DNA of 64,000 nt from Sinorhizobium terangae (GTDB lineage Bacteria > Pseudomonadota > Alphaproteobacteria > Rhizobiales > Rhizobiaceae), in contig NZ_CP121661.1 of assembly GCF_029714365.1 (NCBI RefSeq), positions 496,001 through 560,000 of the forward strand, written 5' to 3'. The notes below the pieces were generated by a model that made no database searches, was not told the origin of the DNA, and saw only the letters and a list, made by a program, of their open reading frames with translations. Made by a program: the position numbers and the translations under genes. Positions 1 through 9,666 of the stretch are shown piece after piece (within the stretch, counting starts at the first letter, position 1; every line of letters begins with the position of its first letter).

Positions 1-1073
1 AGCGGCACGAAGCCTTGCTGCGCCACCATTGCGCAGCAGGCCGCACCGATTGCAGAGCCGCTGTCATTCGGGAAAGGCGGGACCCAGACGTCATCAAACA
101 GGCCCGTCTCGCGTAGTGCACTGTTCCATTTGATGTTCAGACCGCAGCCGCCGGCTACACACAAATTGCGCGGCCCTGGAAACGAGTGGCGCTGCAAGGC
201 CATCGTCATTTCGTGGACGAGGAGGCGCTCGAGGAAGAGATGAAACGATGCAAGCACATCTTCGGGTGACTTGGCCTCCAATCGGACTACGCTGGCATCG
301 AAGAAATCATGCACTGCCGCGAGCGAGGTCTCGGCGTTATTGATGTTCGCGCGATAACGGCTGGCAAGCTCCGTATCGGCCGCAAAGCGCTCCTCGTAAA
401 GCTCCTGAAACACCGCGACAATGTCTTCATGAACCGACCCTAGCGCGATATAGGCCATCAGCTTGCCGGCGATCCCTAAATCCCAGCCTCCCCGGCTCGC
501 CTTCTTATAGGGTCCGAAATAATGGCCCGCGGCAGCGTAGGCCTGGCCTATCACCGGGAAGAGGCATTCGAGGAACCGTGCGCCCTGGCCATCCACATGA
601 TAAAGGCGCGGGAAGATGCAGCCGTCCCACACCAGGCAGAACGCCGGTTGTCCGGCTTTCGCGAACGGGCTGGTGCAGTATGCGGAGGCCACGTGGCCCG
701 TTACATGGGGATAGCTCTTATAAGGAAAAGCCCAGTCATCGAGAATCAGACCGGAGCCGTCGAGGCATTCGAGAAGGCCGTCGGCGTAGCGTTCGACATA
801 AGGCGCCCCTTTGAGAGTTAAGGGAGCCACCCCACTGAGCACCTGGAACTGCGACTCGTCCTCACCGTCCCAGCCGTCGATAACGAATTGATCAACATCG
901 CGCGGTTTCAGACCGTGTTGCGCCAAAGCGGCAACAATTGCATCGAGATTATCGATGGTTTGATATCGCGGATTGTTGTCCCGCTTCTCCTGCTCGATGC
1001 AGAAGACGAGCCGTCCATCCTCGACAAGCGCGATCGCCCCGTCATGGGTCAGCTTGATACCACAGATGCGCAT
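1..1073 (-). CDS. nodU: NodU carbamoyltransferase, C-terminal part outside window
   Basis: Family role: 6-O-carbamoylation of the non-reducing end of Nod factors in the cytoplasm, using carbamoyl phosphate. I translated the minus strand from the ATG at 1073. The protein begins MRICGIKLTHDGAIALVEDG, the typical N-terminus of NodU/CmcH-type carbamoyltransferases. It stays open to the window edge, giving about 357 codons of an expected 550-570. A glycine-rich CVAGGCGLN stretch sits about 27 residues before the cut. The ATG lies 34 bp after the nodS stop, so it should be the fifth gene of nodABCSU and co-transcribed from the nod box at 4603-4666. Nothing looks broken in the visible part. Confidence 0.93.
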   Translation of the reverse strand, partial: MRICGIKLTHDGAIALVEDGRLVFCIEQEKRDNNPRYQTIDNLDAIVAALAQHGLKPRDVDQFVIDGWDGEDESQFQVLSGVAPLTLKGAPYVERYADGLLECLDGSGLILDDWAFPYKSYPHVTGHVASAYCTSPFAKAGQPAFCLVWDGCIFPRLYHVDGQGARFLECLFPVIGQAYAAAGHYFGPYKKASRGGWDLGIAGKLMAYIALGSVHEDIVAVFQELYEERFAADTELASRYRANINNAETSLAAVHDFFDASVVRLEAKSPEDVLASFHLFLERLLVHEMTMALQRHSFPGPRNLCVAGGCGLNIKWNSALRETGLFDDVWVPPFPNDSGSAIGAACCAMVAQQGFVP

Positions 1074-1106
1074 GGTGTCTCCAATGTCTAACGTCGACAA
1101 TTCAAT

Positions 1107-1721
1107 TCATAAGGAACCGGAAACCGGCTTCCGGAAACGGGCGAGCAAGCAGTCTTCGTTGACCGACTCACCCCGGCACTCAAGCCGCTCTACCTCGATC
1201 AACGTCTCGTTCAGCATGGCGATGACCGTCTCGGCACCAGCTGCGTGACCCCAGCGCCGGCAATTGGCATCGCGCGCCGATCCGAAGACCAGATGCCCAC
1301 CTGGCGCAAGTATCCGCACCAGATTGCGGACGGCCGCCCGCATATCGGCTATCTCTCCAACGTAGTAGAGCACTTCCGCCACAACGATCAGATCGAACCG
1401 CTCATCAGGCGCAAACTGTTGAACATCGGAGACTGTCCAGTTGATGTGCGGCGGCTCCTTCATTCGTCGACGCGCTCGAGCAATCGCTTGCGGCACGACA
1501 TCGATCACGGTGAGCCGTTGGCAGTGGGGCGCCAATTTCTCGGTGAATGCGCCAGCAGCGCATCCGACTTCGAGTGCATGTGTGATAGAACCTTCGGCAA
1601 GCGACAATCGGAGCATTTGCGCGTAACGCTTCTGCTCGAACGGGTTGCCGTCGAGCCGCCACGGATCGTCTGCGGCCAGCTCCCGATTCAGCAATTGATA
1701 ATTTTGTGTCAACTCGTCCAC
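1107..1721 (-). CDS. nodS: NodS SAM-dependent N-methyltransferase
   Basis: 204 residues, the usual NodS length. NodS methylates the free amine of the deacetylated non-reducing glucosamine of the Nod-factor backbone, using S-adenosylmethionine. The SAM-binding motif I is visible as ALEVGCAAGAFTEKLA around residues 49-64, followed by an acidic residue in LTVIDVVPQAI. The downstream motif IV-like FDLIVVAEVLYYVGE sits near residues 108-122. The gene lies 38 bp after the nodC stop and 34 bp before nodU, all on the minus strand, as in nodABCSU operons. Regulation should come from the nodA-proximal nod box. Confidence 0.95.
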   Translation of the reverse strand: MDELTQNYQLLNRELAADDPWRLDGNPFEQKRYAQMLRLSLAEGSITHALEVGCAAGAFTEKLAPHCQRLTVIDVVPQAIARARRRMKEPPHINWTVSDVQQFAPDERFDLIVVAEVLYYVGEIADMRAAVRNLVRILAPGGHLVFGSARDANCRRWGHAAGAETVIAMLNETLIEVERLECRGESVNEDCLLARFRKPVSGSL

Positions 1722-1759
1722 CTTGGTAAAGTAACGATCACTCGTCGCTGCAAATGCAG

Positions 1760-3097
1760 TCAGACGTCACTAAACCTCGAAGAATCGCGCGCGAGGTTTA
1801 GCCTTCGAAGCGGCGTCGCATGTGCCGAGAATTCTGCATTGCTTAATTCAGTGACCGGACTTTGGATGGGGGCCTGTTTCCCCGTCTTGTTCGACGAGTT
1901 GCCGGCGGAGCCGCGCGACAGCCAGTCGCTATTGCTCAATGTACACAACGCATAGGCTTTCAACGGCAGCAACAGAAAGATGTTGATGAATGTGTGCAGA
2001 GAAAAGCCCAGAAATCGAAGTTGGCGGGCCCGAAACGCCACAATGCTGCAGCGAATGCCGGTCATGGCCACAATCATCAGGATCGTCCACCAAGGCGCGG
2101 TGCCAGTCAGTGCAAGCTGTGCGAGGCCCGTTAGTACCGATAGCGCAAGAAGCAGCGGCCCGAGATTTTGTCCGACCACGTCCAGCGTCAGAAAGCGATC
2201 AAGGCCGGGCAGTAGGCGAAGCCCCAGCAACGTATCCCGGAACGTGCTCCGTGCCCAACGCAGTTGTTGGCGCAGATACGGCCTTAGCCTGTTAGGAACG
2301 ACTGTAGCCGCGATGGCGTCCGGCACGTACTCAGTTCGAAAGCCTGCCTTCAGCATGAGAATAGTGAGGTGGCGATCCTCGCCGAAGTCGCTCGGCTTGC
2401 CGCGAAAATATTGCGACTCGTACTGGTCCAGCAGCATAACGAGCGCAGAGCGGCGATACATGGCACATGGGCCGCAGCAGCACATAACGGCACCGAAGCG
2501 ACCCTGTGCAGCACGCTCCTCGTTGCAAGCCAGCCAGTACTCCATGTCGATCAACCTGGTCAACCAACTGTCGTCTCGGTTGCTGGCCGTCAACTGCCCC
2601 ATGGCCGCCCCGACCGCTGGATTTTGCATCTTCGGTACAAGCTTCGAGATGACGTCCGACGCGAGTATCGTGTCTGAGTCGACGTTTAACACCATATCTC
2701 CATCTGAGCGGCGTATCGCGGCGATCTGCGCCTTGCGCTTGCCAACATTCTGCGGAAGCAGAATGATCTTGAACCTGGGGTCGCGCGCGTAGGTCTCATG
2801 CACAGGTCGCAAGACGTCGCGATTTCCAGAACCGTCATCAACCACGTAAACCCGCAGTTGCCCCGCGTATACCTGGTCCGCAATGGAAGCCAAGCAGTCC
2901 GAAAGCGTGCGCGGGTCCTCGTTGAAGCAAGGGACGATGACATCTACGCTCGGTAGTTCGTCGAAGCCGGCCGGGCGCTCAGACGCCGATGAATCGTATG
3001 CCGGCACAGAGTAAATGGCCTGCATGCTTTTATAGGCAGTCGAGAGCAGCGCATAAAGCGAGATGGCGACAGTGCTGGTTGTGTCAAGCAAATTCAT
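1760..3097 (-). CDS. nodC: NodC N-acetylglucosaminyltransferase
   Basis: Chitin-oligosaccharide synthase that builds the Nod-factor backbone from UDP-GlcNAc at the inner membrane. The open frame reaches 3142, but I chose the ATG at 3097 because NodC proteins start MNLLDTTSTVA and the longer form would overlap nodB. This gives 445 residues. Family-2 glycosyltransferase motifs are present in order: VYVVDDGSG, NVDSDT, GEDRHLT (catalytic Asp of the EDR motif) and RQQLRW (QxxRW). A hydrophobic N-terminus and several hydrophobic segments after about residue 300 fit its membrane topology. Third gene of the nod operon, 13 bp after nodB. Confidence 0.96.
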   Translation of the reverse strand: MNLLDTTSTVAISLYALLSTAYKSMQAIYSVPAYDSSASERPAGFDELPSVDVIVPCFNEDPRTLSDCLASIADQVYAGQLRVYVVDDGSGNRDVLRPVHETYARDPRFKIILLPQNVGKRKAQIAAIRRSDGDMVLNVDSDTILASDVISKLVPKMQNPAVGAAMGQLTASNRDDSWLTRLIDMEYWLACNEERAAQGRFGAVMCCCGPCAMYRRSALVMLLDQYESQYFRGKPSDFGEDRHLTILMLKAGFRTEYVPDAIAATVVPNRLRPYLRQQLRWARSTFRDTLLGLRLLPGLDRFLTLDVVGQNLGPLLLALSVLTGLAQLALTGTAPWWTILMIVAMTGIRCSIVAFRARQLRFLGFSLHTFINIFLLLPLKAYALCTLSNSDWLSRGSAGNSSNKTGKQAPIQSPVTELSNAEFSAHATPLRRLNLARDSSRFSDV

Positions 3098-3110
3098 GGG
3101 GATCTCGTCT

Positions 3111-3770
3111 TCAGTAATCTTGAGGAAGCGAGCGGAATACAAAGCCGCGGCTTTGCAAGGCTGGAATTATGCTGGATAACGCCAGGATGGTCTGGTAGCG
3201 CAGACCGCGGTCAGTGCCGGGTTGCAACTCGCTGGGAGGGCATCCGTCGTGCAGCAGCACAATTGCACCCGGCCGGACGGAGTCGAGCACTCCATCGACA
3301 ATGGCGTCGATCCCGGGACTGGACCAATCTCGCGGATCCACCGACCAGTGGACCGCATTCAGTCCAGCGTCCGCTGACGCCGTGAGCACTTCTTCGGTCC
3401 AGATCCCATACGGAGCGCGGATGTGCCGCACCGAGGCTCGCGGGGACGCCATTGTGATGGCTCTGTTCGCCTCCAGTATTTCTTGCTGTATTTCGTCGGG
3501 TCCGCATTTGGACAGGTCCGGATGAGTCATTGTGTGGTTAGCGACTTCATGCCCTTCGGCAATCATTCGTTGGATCAGGTTGGGCTGGTCGGCCGCGTAC
3601 TGGCCGATGACGAAGAATGTCGCCGGCACCCGGTGTTCAGCCAGCACATCGAGGATTTCCGGTGTGCAAAATGGATGAGGCCCGTCATCGAACGTCAGAT
3701 AAACGCTGTGCTGACCGGTACCGTCGGTGCACACATTGTGCACTTCGGAAAAGCAATTAACGTGCGTCAT
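3111..3770 (-). CDS. nodB: NodB chitooligosaccharide deacetylase
   Basis: Removes the N-acetyl group from the non-reducing terminal GlcNAc of the NodC product, creating the amine later acylated by NodA. 219 residues, normal for NodB. Polysaccharide-deacetylase (NodB homology, CE4) motifs are visible: [10 protein letters not shown] with the catalytic Asp pair, the metal-binding ANHTMTH, the RAPYGIW motif and a late LLHDG. The start codon ATG at 3770 overlaps the nodA stop (ATGA), indicating translational coupling with nodA. Confidence 0.96.
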   Translation of the reverse strand: MTHVNCFSEVHNVCTDGTGQHSVYLTFDDGPHPFCTPEILDVLAEHRVPATFFVIGQYAADQPNLIQRMIAEGHEVANHTMTHPDLSKCGPDEIQQEILEANRAITMASPRASVRHIRAPYGIWTEEVLTASADAGLNAVHWSVDPRDWSSPGIDAIVDGVLDSVRPGAIVLLHDGCPPSELQPGTDRGLRYQTILALSSIIPALQSRGFVFRSLPQDY

Positions 3771-4357
3771 AGCTCTGGTCCGTTCCGATCGATTGTCGTA
3801 CCGGCGGGCCAGTCTGACATCGACCGTCCGACTGGCAGAACGATGACAAGTGCATCTTCGGTGCGCGTGGGTGGCTTGTCGAGGCGCGCCTCTGGTAGCG
3901 TGAAGCGCACGTGAACCCCCGACAAAATGGTCACCAGACCGTATCGGGCGAACCGCTCTACATGCTTGCGCAGCGCGTGCCTAACGGTGCCGAAAGCGAA
4001 TGGAACGCCAAGCTCCTGCAGTACTGGAAGCATGACATGGATCGAATGGGCGATTCCGAGTCCCTCAAGGTCCGGACGGACCCCGTACAACCCTAGTTCA
4101 GCCACTAATTGATCGACCTCGCCGACCTTGATGAAACGGCGCAACAAGCCCATATGGGCAGCAATACCACGAGAATCGTAGGCGATTGCGCGGAGCTCGG
4201 GCCTGGCTCCGGCCCAACTTCGGCTACCCTCGAATGGTTTTGCGTTGAACGCCCCAGTAGGCCCATAGGCCTTCCGAAAGAACTCGGTGAGTTCGATATG
4301 GTCGGACAGTTGCAACTCATTTTCCCAACATAGACTCCACCGCACCTCGCAGCGCAT
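3767..4357 (-). CDS. nodA: NodA N-acyltransferase, copy 1
   Basis: Transfers the fatty acyl chain to the free amine of the deacetylated oligosaccharide; substrate range helps determine host range. 196 residues, the standard NodA length. It begins [20 protein letters not shown] and carries the conserved stretches [37 protein letters not shown] and [10 protein letters not shown]. It is the first gene of the nodABCSU operon, about 245 bp downstream of a well-conserved nod box on the same strand. A second complete copy lies at 13940-14530 and a C-terminal remnant at 6894-7217. Confidence 0.96.
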   Translation of the reverse strand: MRCEVRWSLCWENELQLSDHIELTEFFRKAYGPTGAFNAKPFEGSRSWAGARPELRAIAYDSRGIAAHMGLLRRFIKVGEVDQLVAELGLYGVRPDLEGLGIAHSIHVMLPVLQELGVPFAFGTVRHALRKHVERFARYGLVTILSGVHVRFTLPEARLDKPPTRTEDALVIVLPVGRSMSDWPAGTTIDRNGPEL

Positions 4358-4602
4358 GCAAAGCCCTCCTTGTTGTTTTGCTGTTTGCTAGAGGCGCCCG
4401 ATCGTACGATCGAAGCTGTGGGCGAATGGTCAATGTCAGAGGCTGCTGTCAGCGGTCCGATGACATGTAATTGGAACGTTCGAAGCCTTGGTGGCACTCC
4501 GTTCCAGAGCTGATGGGCTCCCTAACCACTCCCGGTCCCTTCCTGCGCCACTTGCAAATGTGCCGTCGATGACCTTGATTTCCGTCAAGTGATGGTCTTC
4601 TA

Positions 4603-4666
4603 ATGCAGTAGGCCGATAAATTCGTAAAATCGATTGTTTGGATAGCACCCATCCACGTTATGGATG
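4603..4666 (-). promoter_or_regulatory. nod box upstream of nodABCSU
   Basis: Read on the minus strand this contains the two-part nod box: CATCCATAACGTGGATG, then ATCCAAACAATCGATTTTAC, then an A/T-rich stretch ending CTGCAT. Both halves are close to the rhizobial consensus. It points toward nodA, and the remnant of a divergent nodD overlaps its far edge, so this is an ancestral nodD-nod box-nodA junction. NodD plus flavonoid should bind here. Confidence 0.9.
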
Positions 4667-4789
4667 ATGAAGGGCCTTGATCTGAATCTTCTGGTCGCGC
4701 TGGACGCTCTGACGAGCAAGCTTAACCTCACCGCGGCGGCGCGCAGCATCAACCGGCGATCAGCGCGGCAATGCGGCTATTTTCAATAG
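4664..4789 (+). pseudogene. nodD remnant (N-terminal 41 codons)
   Basis: The first ~30 codons match the NodD start ([14 protein letters not shown] then [10 protein letters not shown]). Compared with intact nodD1 at 7398, about 10 nt corresponding to TCTGAGCCAG are missing after codon ~30. This shifts the frame and leads to a TAG at 4787. The rest of the helix-turn-helix and the whole effector domain are absent. The intact nod box to its left suggests the gene was lost while nodA control was kept. Confidence 0.85.
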
Positions 4790-4967
4790 GTTGACCGATG
4801 CGTGCCTCCCCAGATCGAATACCAAAGATCCTACACCGCCGCGTATAGGATCGCGCTACCAGCCGTCGTGGATATGGAAATGTTGTTCCTCCCCAGACTC
4901 CGCCCAATCCGACGTCCAATGTTTCGAAAGACGACCATTTGCAGAAGCCCCAAGTATGCCTGCGGCG

Positions 4968-5031
4968 CATCCAACATGTGGATGTGTGACATCCAAACAA
5001 TCGATTTTACCGATATTGCGGAAAGCTGCAT
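4968..5031 (+). promoter_or_regulatory. nod box upstream of nodFE
   Basis: The plus strand reads CATCCAACATGTGGATG, a short spacer, then ATCCAAACAATCGATTTTAC and a tail ending in GCATGG. Both halves match the nod box consensus at least as well as the nodA box. It faces nodF, whose ATG is about 325 bp downstream. Confidence 0.9.
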
Positions 5032-5356
5032 GGATGAAAGCGTGAATTCTCGTGCAACAACATTTGCACCATCACGACTAATGTTAACTACTGACACTTA
5101 CGCGAGGATATGCAACCGCTAACACAAGACGACACAGTATTTAGTGAGGTGGGGCATTCCTTCACACGCCGGATTTCACGCAAGATTCTTTGTGGGATTG
5201 GGTGCGTCCAACTGGCCTTGGCTGCCACTAAAGCAAAATGAAGACTGACCAATAGTTGCTATTGAACAAGACAGAGTTGTCCGCAACGAAGGCAGACAGA
5301 GCCAGTCCGCTCAGCTTTGTTGCAAAGGGAATTGAACGAATAAATTGGGGAAGGCA
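5032..5356 (+). other. long leader between nod box and nodF
   Basis: About 325 bp without a convincing coding frame. It should be the 5' untranslated leader of the nodFE transcript. A purine-rich ribosome-binding site (GGGGAAGG, 5347-5354) stands just before the nodF ATG. I see no hairpin terminator or second promoter motif I would trust. Confidence 0.5.
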
Positions 5357-5608
5357 ATGGCCGATCAACTGGCAACCGAGATCATCGAAAAGATAAAAGT
5401 TCATGCGGACACCGACAAAGAAGTCACTATTGACTCCGAGCTCGGGGCTCTTGAAATCCAGTCGCTCGAACTGACCGACATCGTATTCGATCTTGAGGAT
5501 TCCTACGATATCCGCATTGAGATGGACACTTCCGAGGCTTGGAGCAATCTCAGGACCGTCGGCGACCTCATCGAGGCCACACGCGCCTTGATTGCAGCCA
5601 AGGATTAA
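5357..5608 (+). CDS. nodF: NodF acyl carrier protein
   Basis: Small acidic acyl carrier protein dedicated to the special (often polyunsaturated) acyl chains of Nod factors; it carries the growing chain for NodE. 83 residues from the ATG at 5357, chosen over an upstream in-frame TTG at 5345 because the GGGGAAGG ribosome-binding site fits it. The 4'-phosphopantetheine site is most likely the Ser in [10 protein letters not shown] (about residue 37). The C-terminal part ([10 protein letters not shown]) is typical of NodF. It is slightly shorter than the ~92-residue NodF proteins I know. nodE follows after 8 bp. Confidence 0.9.
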   Translation: MADQLATEIIEKIKVHADTDKEVTIDSELGALEIQSLELTDIVFDLEDSYDIRIEMDTSEAWSNLRTVGDLIEATRALIAAKD

Positions 5609-5616
5609 CATTCGTC

Positions 5617-6828
5617 ATGGCCCGTTCCCGGATCGTTATAACCGGCCTCGGCGGCATCTGCGGCATGGGCGTCGGCGCGCCCTCCATCTGGGAGGCGATG
5701 CGCGCAGGCCGATCGGCGATCGGCGAGATCACGACGACACCCTTCCATGAGTCGAGAATCCGCACAGGCGCAGAGGTCAAGCAGTTGCCCGAGGTCGAGT
5801 TCGACCGCAAGCGCCTGACGACGATGGACCGCTACAGTCTGCTGGCTGTTCTTGCTGCCGGCGAGGCACTGCGGCAATCCGGGCTCATCGTGGACAACAC
5901 CAACACCGATCGCATCGGCGCGGTTGTCGGTACCGCCATCTTCGGTGCGGAGACGCTGGAAGAGAACTATCGCGGGCTGTTCGTCGACAGGAAATCACGC
6001 ACCAATGTCTTCGCGGTGCCTCGCGCCATGCCAGGCGCGCCGGCCAGCCAAGTCAGCATGCTCTATGGTCTGCGCGGGCCGGTATTCGGCGTTACCTCGG
6101 CCTGCTCGTCGTCAAACCACGCATTCATATCAGCGATCGACCAACTAAGGCTTGGCAGGGCTGACGTCATGCTGGCTGGCGGCACCGATGCACCGCTCGC
6201 CTGGGGTGTGTTGAAGGCTTGGGAAGCGCTGCGCGCTGTCGCCCGCGAGACTTGTCGGCCGTTCTCGGCCGACCGGAACGGCCTGGTGCTCGGCGAAGGC
6301 GCGGGCATGGCGGTCCTCGAGACCTATGAGCACGCTGTGGCGCGCGGCGCCCCGATCCTCGCCGAGCTTGCCGGCACGGGAATGTCCGCAGACGCATCCG
6401 ATATTGTCGCTCCGACCGTCGAAGGCCCGATCGCCGCAATGAAGGCCTGCCTTGCCGATGCCGGTCTCCTCCCTGAGGACATTGACTATGTCAACGCGCA
6501 CGGCACAGGCACCAAATACAACGACCGGCTCGAGACGCAGGCAATTCGCCGCGTCTTCGGCAATCACGCCGATGCCCTGTCGGTGTCCTCGACCAAGTCG
6601 ATGCATGCCCACTGTATGGGGGCATCCGGCGCCCTCGAGCTGATTGCCTGTGTCATGGCGCTCCGCGACGGGATCATCCCACCGACTGCGAACTACCGGG
6701 AGAAGGATCCCGAGTGCGACCTCGACGTGACACCCAACACTCCGCGCGAGCGCAAGGTGCGGGCAGCGATCAGCAATGCCTTTGCCTTCGGCGGCACCAA
6801 CGCCGTGGTGGCGATTACGGCAACCTGA
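5617..6828 (+). CDS. nodE: NodE beta-ketoacyl synthase
   Basis: Condensing enzyme of the FabF/KAS II type. It extends NodF-bound chains and is a host-specificity determinant for the Nod-factor fatty acid. 403 residues from the ATG at 5617; the frame is open further upstream but that part overlaps nodF. The active-site Cys is in [11 protein letters not shown] (about residue 163). The two His residues lie in [11 protein letters not shown] and [14 protein letters not shown], and the C-terminal glycine-rich [10 protein letters not shown] is present. All catalytic residues are retained. In operon with nodF behind the nod box at 4968-5031. Confidence 0.95.
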   Translation: MARSRIVITGLGGICGMGVGAPSIWEAMRAGRSAIGEITTTPFHESRIRTGAEVKQLPEVEFDRKRLTTMDRYSLLAVLAAGEALRQSGLIVDNTNTDRIGAVVGTAIFGAETLEENYRGLFVDRKSRTNVFAVPRAMPGAPASQVSMLYGLRGPVFGVTSACSSSNHAFISAIDQLRLGRADVMLAGGTDAPLAWGVLKAWEALRAVARETCRPFSADRNGLVLGEGAGMAVLETYEHAVARGAPILAELAGTGMSADASDIVAPTVEGPIAAMKACLADAGLLPEDIDYVNAHGTGTKYNDRLETQAIRRVFGNHADALSVSSTKSMHAHCMGASGALELIACVMALRDGIIPPTANYREKDPECDLDVTPNTPRERKVRAAISNAFAFGGTNAVVAITAT

Positions 6829-6893
6829 GGCTCCGGCGAAATAGGCGAACTGAAGCCAGAGAACATTCTGCCGCAAATGTGAGCGCGCCCAAG

Positions 6894-7217
6894 CTATTTT
6901 CTGAGCTCACGCAGGCCCCGGCCTGACAGGAAGAAAGGCACAGCGATCGTCGCGAGCGCAATCATGACATAGGCGCCACGCAACAGACGCTCCGCGTTAC
7001 CAGAGGGCCAATCGGAGATCGACCGTCCAACTGGTAGAACGATGACAAGTGCATCTTCAGTGCGCGTGGGCGGTTTGTCGAGACCCGCGTCTGGCAGCGT
7101 GGACCGCACGCGAAGCCTCGACAAAACGGTCACCGGACTATGTCGGCGGAACCTCTCAAGATGCCGCTGCAGCGCGTGGCTGACCGTGCCGAAAGCTGAG
7201 TTCGCAGAATCCTTCAT
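6894..7217 (-). pseudogene. nodA C-terminal remnant fused to an unrelated hydrophobic tail
   Basis: From about residue 8 this 107-codon frame matches the last third of NodA (AFGTVSHAL, then [20 protein letters not shown] and SDWPSG). The first ~120 codons of nodA are missing. After SDWPSG the frame leaves NodA and continues into a hydrophobic segment (AYVMIALATIAVPFFLSG) that could span a membrane; I do not recognise its origin. The sequence just upstream (7215-7330) is a near copy of the nodA1 leader (4495-4605) and leads to a nod box. So a duplicated nod box-nodA unit was cut and rejoined. The frame is open and could be expressed. Confidence 0.8.
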
Positions 7218-7324
7218 GGGACCATGTCCAGAGCTGATGGCTATCTAACCACTTTCACTGTCTTCCTGCGCCACTCGCAATTTGCCGTCGATGCCCTTGA
7301 TTTCCATCGATTGATATCCTTCTA

Positions 7325-7390
7325 ATGCAGAAAGCCGATAAATCGGTAAAATCGATTGTTTGGATGGCGCGCATTCACGCCACAGATAGA
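7325..7390 (-). promoter_or_regulatory. nod box between nodD1 and the nodA remnant
   Basis: The minus strand has the full core ATCCAAACAATCGATTTTAC followed by the A/T-rich CGATTTATCGG and CTGCAT. The distal half nearest nodD1 (CTGTGGCGTGAATG) is poorer than in the other two boxes. It sits divergently between nodD1 and the nodA remnant. NodD could still bind, but the normal nodA target is broken. Confidence 0.8.
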
Positions 7391-7397
7391 TGAAGAC

Positions 7398-8324
7398 ATG
7401 CGGTTCAAGGGCCTTGATCTAAATCTCCTGGTTGCGCTCGACGCTCTGATGGCCGAGCGGAACCTTACGGCAGCCGCACGCAGCATCAATCTGAGCCAGC
7501 CGGCGATGAGCGCGGCCGTCGCCCGATTGCGCACCTATTTCGACGATGAGCTCTTTACGATGAGTGGCCGCGAACTGATCCCAACACCGCGTGCGGAGCA
7601 GCTCGCCCCCGCGGTGCGCGAGACCCTGCTGCGCGTTCAGCTTTCGATCATTTCCTGGGAGCCGTTTAACCCGGCCCAATCGGATCGTCGTTTCAGGATC
7701 ATCCTTTCCGATTACGTCACACTCGTGTTTTTTGAAAGGATCGTGGAGCGTGCGGCGCGGGAAGCTCCCGGAGTCAGCTTCGAATTTCTGCCTCTTGCCG
7801 ACGACTATGCGGACCTTCTCCGGCGCGGCGACATCGATCTTCTGATTCTGCCGGAAATGTTCATGTCAAACGCTCATCCTCAAGCGAAACTGTTCGACGA
7901 GGTGCACGTGTGTGTCGGCTGCCACTCGAACGAGCAGCTGTCAGAGCCACTTACATTCGAGAGATACATGTCGATGGGGCACGTTGCCGTCAAGTTCGGG
8001 AATACCCGACAACCCACCATCGAAGGGTGGTATTTGCGCGAGCACGGTCTCAAGAGACGTGTCGAGGTTGTCGTACAGGGCTTCAGCATGATTCCCCCCA
8101 TGCTAGTGGGGACCAAGCGTATAGGGACCATGCCCCTGCGGCTGGCGCAGCATTTCGCAAAAACAATTCCCCTGCGAATCGTCGAGCTCCCGCTGCCACT
8201 TCCCCCATTCGCCGAGGCCGTCCAATGGCCTGCCCTTCACAATAGTGATCCGGCAAGCCTCTGGATGCGCGAGATGTTAGTACAGGAGGCGTCCCATATG
8301 GGTTTACCTCATGAGTTCCCGTGA
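7398..8324 (+). CDS. nodD: NodD1, LysR-type flavonoid-responsive activator
   Basis: LysR-family regulator that binds nod boxes and activates nod operons with plant flavonoids. 308 residues from the ATG at 7398 (start [20 protein letters not shown], standard for NodD). The open frame extends to 7356 but would then run into the nod box. The N-terminal helix-turn-helix covers roughly residues 20-45 ([20 protein letters not shown]), followed by the effector domain. Divergent from the nod box at 7325-7390. A second copy, nodD2, lies in opposite orientation at 12723-13736 with high similarity. Confidence 0.95.
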   Translation: MRFKGLDLNLLVALDALMAERNLTAAARSINLSQPAMSAAVARLRTYFDDELFTMSGRELIPTPRAEQLAPAVRETLLRVQLSIISWEPFNPAQSDRRFRIILSDYVTLVFFERIVERAAREAPGVSFEFLPLADDYADLLRRGDIDLLILPEMFMSNAHPQAKLFDEVHVCVGCHSNEQLSEPLTFERYMSMGHVAVKFGNTRQPTIEGWYLREHGLKRRVEVVVQGFSMIPPMLVGTKRIGTMPLRLAQHFAKTIPLRIVELPLPLPPFAEAVQWPALHNSDPASLWMREMLVQEASHMGLPHEFP

Positions 8325-8377
8325 CGCTATGCGGCACTCTCGAATAGTCGGAGCTTGGAAGTTGGCGGATTTCGCCG

Positions 8378-9406
8378 TTAGCCCACTGGATCCATAATTT
8401 CGGATCGAATGGTTGTTGCGGTGTAGAGCGAAGCCTCTAATGGCAGATTTCCAAATGCGAGTTGACACAGAAGATAGTTGGCGCCTGCCGCTTCGAGCTG
8501 ACCAAGAAGAGCTTGTCGCACAGAAGTCGCCGTTCCTGCTACGCACAATTCACTTTCAATCGCCGCATCGAAGGTCAAGGGCAGGTTTGGCGGTGTCGGG
8601 ATTTCATTGAGGTCGTAGAGGAATTTGAAGCTCTTGAGCCATTGTTCGTAAGCAGGCACCGCGAGCGAACGCGCTTCTTTCTCAGAGCGTCCAACGACGA
8701 CCATGCGGAGCAAACCGAGAAACGGTGCTTGATCGTCTACGCCAATGTTGCACTCTCGATGGGCTCGGTAGGCGTCAGTTATCTTGCGGACTGTCCAGGA
8801 CGGCCCAACGCACGCGATATTTGCGCCGTTCGCAGCCGCCCAGCTTGCGGACTCGGGTCGGTTGGTGGCGATCCATGTCGGGGGATGCGGACGCTGATGA
8901 GGCCTGAGCGTCAACGGAACGCTGTTCAGCTCAAAATACTGACCTTGATAGGATAGCGTTCCGCCTCTCATCGCATTCATAAGGATTTTGCTGGCTTCCG
9001 CATAGCGTTCCGGTGCCGCGTCGGCACCAATTCCGAAGTAACCCAATTCGATCGGGAGGGAGCCGCACCCTAGGCCCAGTTCGAGCCTGCCGCCGCTCAA
9101 TTGGTCCAACATGCAGATCTCTTCAAACGCGCGCAGCGGATGGCAAAGGCTAAGCAGCATTACGAGCGGGCCGACACGAAGATTGTGGGTTCGCTGTGCA
9201 ACGCTCGACAGGAACAGATTTGGCGCCGGGCTTCTCCCATGAGGGGTAAAGTGGTGCTCTGCGAGATGATACGCGTAGAAACCGAGGCGATCACACGTCT
9301 CAGCTAACGTCAGGCGATCCGCGTATTGTCGGGCGATATCGCTGCCATTTTCGTCCAAGTGGTCGAAGATGCCGATGGCGAGTTTTGAAGAAGAGCTGTT
9401 TTTCAT
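8378..9406 (-). CDS. luciferase-like flavin monooxygenase (y4wF-like)
   Basis: 342 residues of the bacterial luciferase-like monooxygenase family (FMNH2-dependent, TIM-barrel). Visible family features are the N-terminal IGIFDHLDENG, the YHLAEHHFTPHG stretch with paired His residues, the LRVGPLVMLLSLCHPLR strand and GGRLELGLGCG. It follows the HisC-like aminotransferase on the same strand after a 260-bp gap. This pairing recalls y4wE-y4wF of NGR234, a locus reported to be needed for indole-3-acetic acid synthesis and under flavonoid control. The functional transfer is inference. The substrate cannot be read from sequence. Confidence 0.85.
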   Translation of the reverse strand: MKNSSSSKLAIGIFDHLDENGSDIARQYADRLTLAETCDRLGFYAYHLAEHHFTPHGRSPAPNLFLSSVAQRTHNLRVGPLVMLLSLCHPLRAFEEICMLDQLSGGRLELGLGCGSLPIELGYFGIGADAAPERYAEASKILMNAMRGGTLSYQGQYFELNSVPLTLRPHQRPHPPTWIATNRPESASWAAANGANIACVGPSWTVRKITDAYRAHRECNIGVDDQAPFLGLLRMVVVGRSEKEARSLAVPAYEQWLKSFKFLYDLNEIPTPPNLPLTFDAAIESELCVAGTATSVRQALLGQLEAAGANYLLCQLAFGNLPLEASLYTATTIRSEIMDPVG

Positions 9407-9666
9407 TCAATTATCTCCAACTCTGGCGCGGAAGTTTCGGCCGCTGCCCCCAAGCGACCACTGGCATTGATGCCTTTCTGGTTCGAGAATGGTCTTGTTC
9501 CTCAAGTAGATATTGTCCTTCCAAGTTCGCCGCCGGCGGCGCGGTCTTGAAGCGGTCGCCGTCAACTCGCACCGCTTATACCCCCAGGAGTTTTCCTGAG
9601 CGGCTCCAGCGACAGGTGACGCCCGTTCTTCGTTCGCAGCTTTACAAAGCGAGGATGTGGGCTTGC

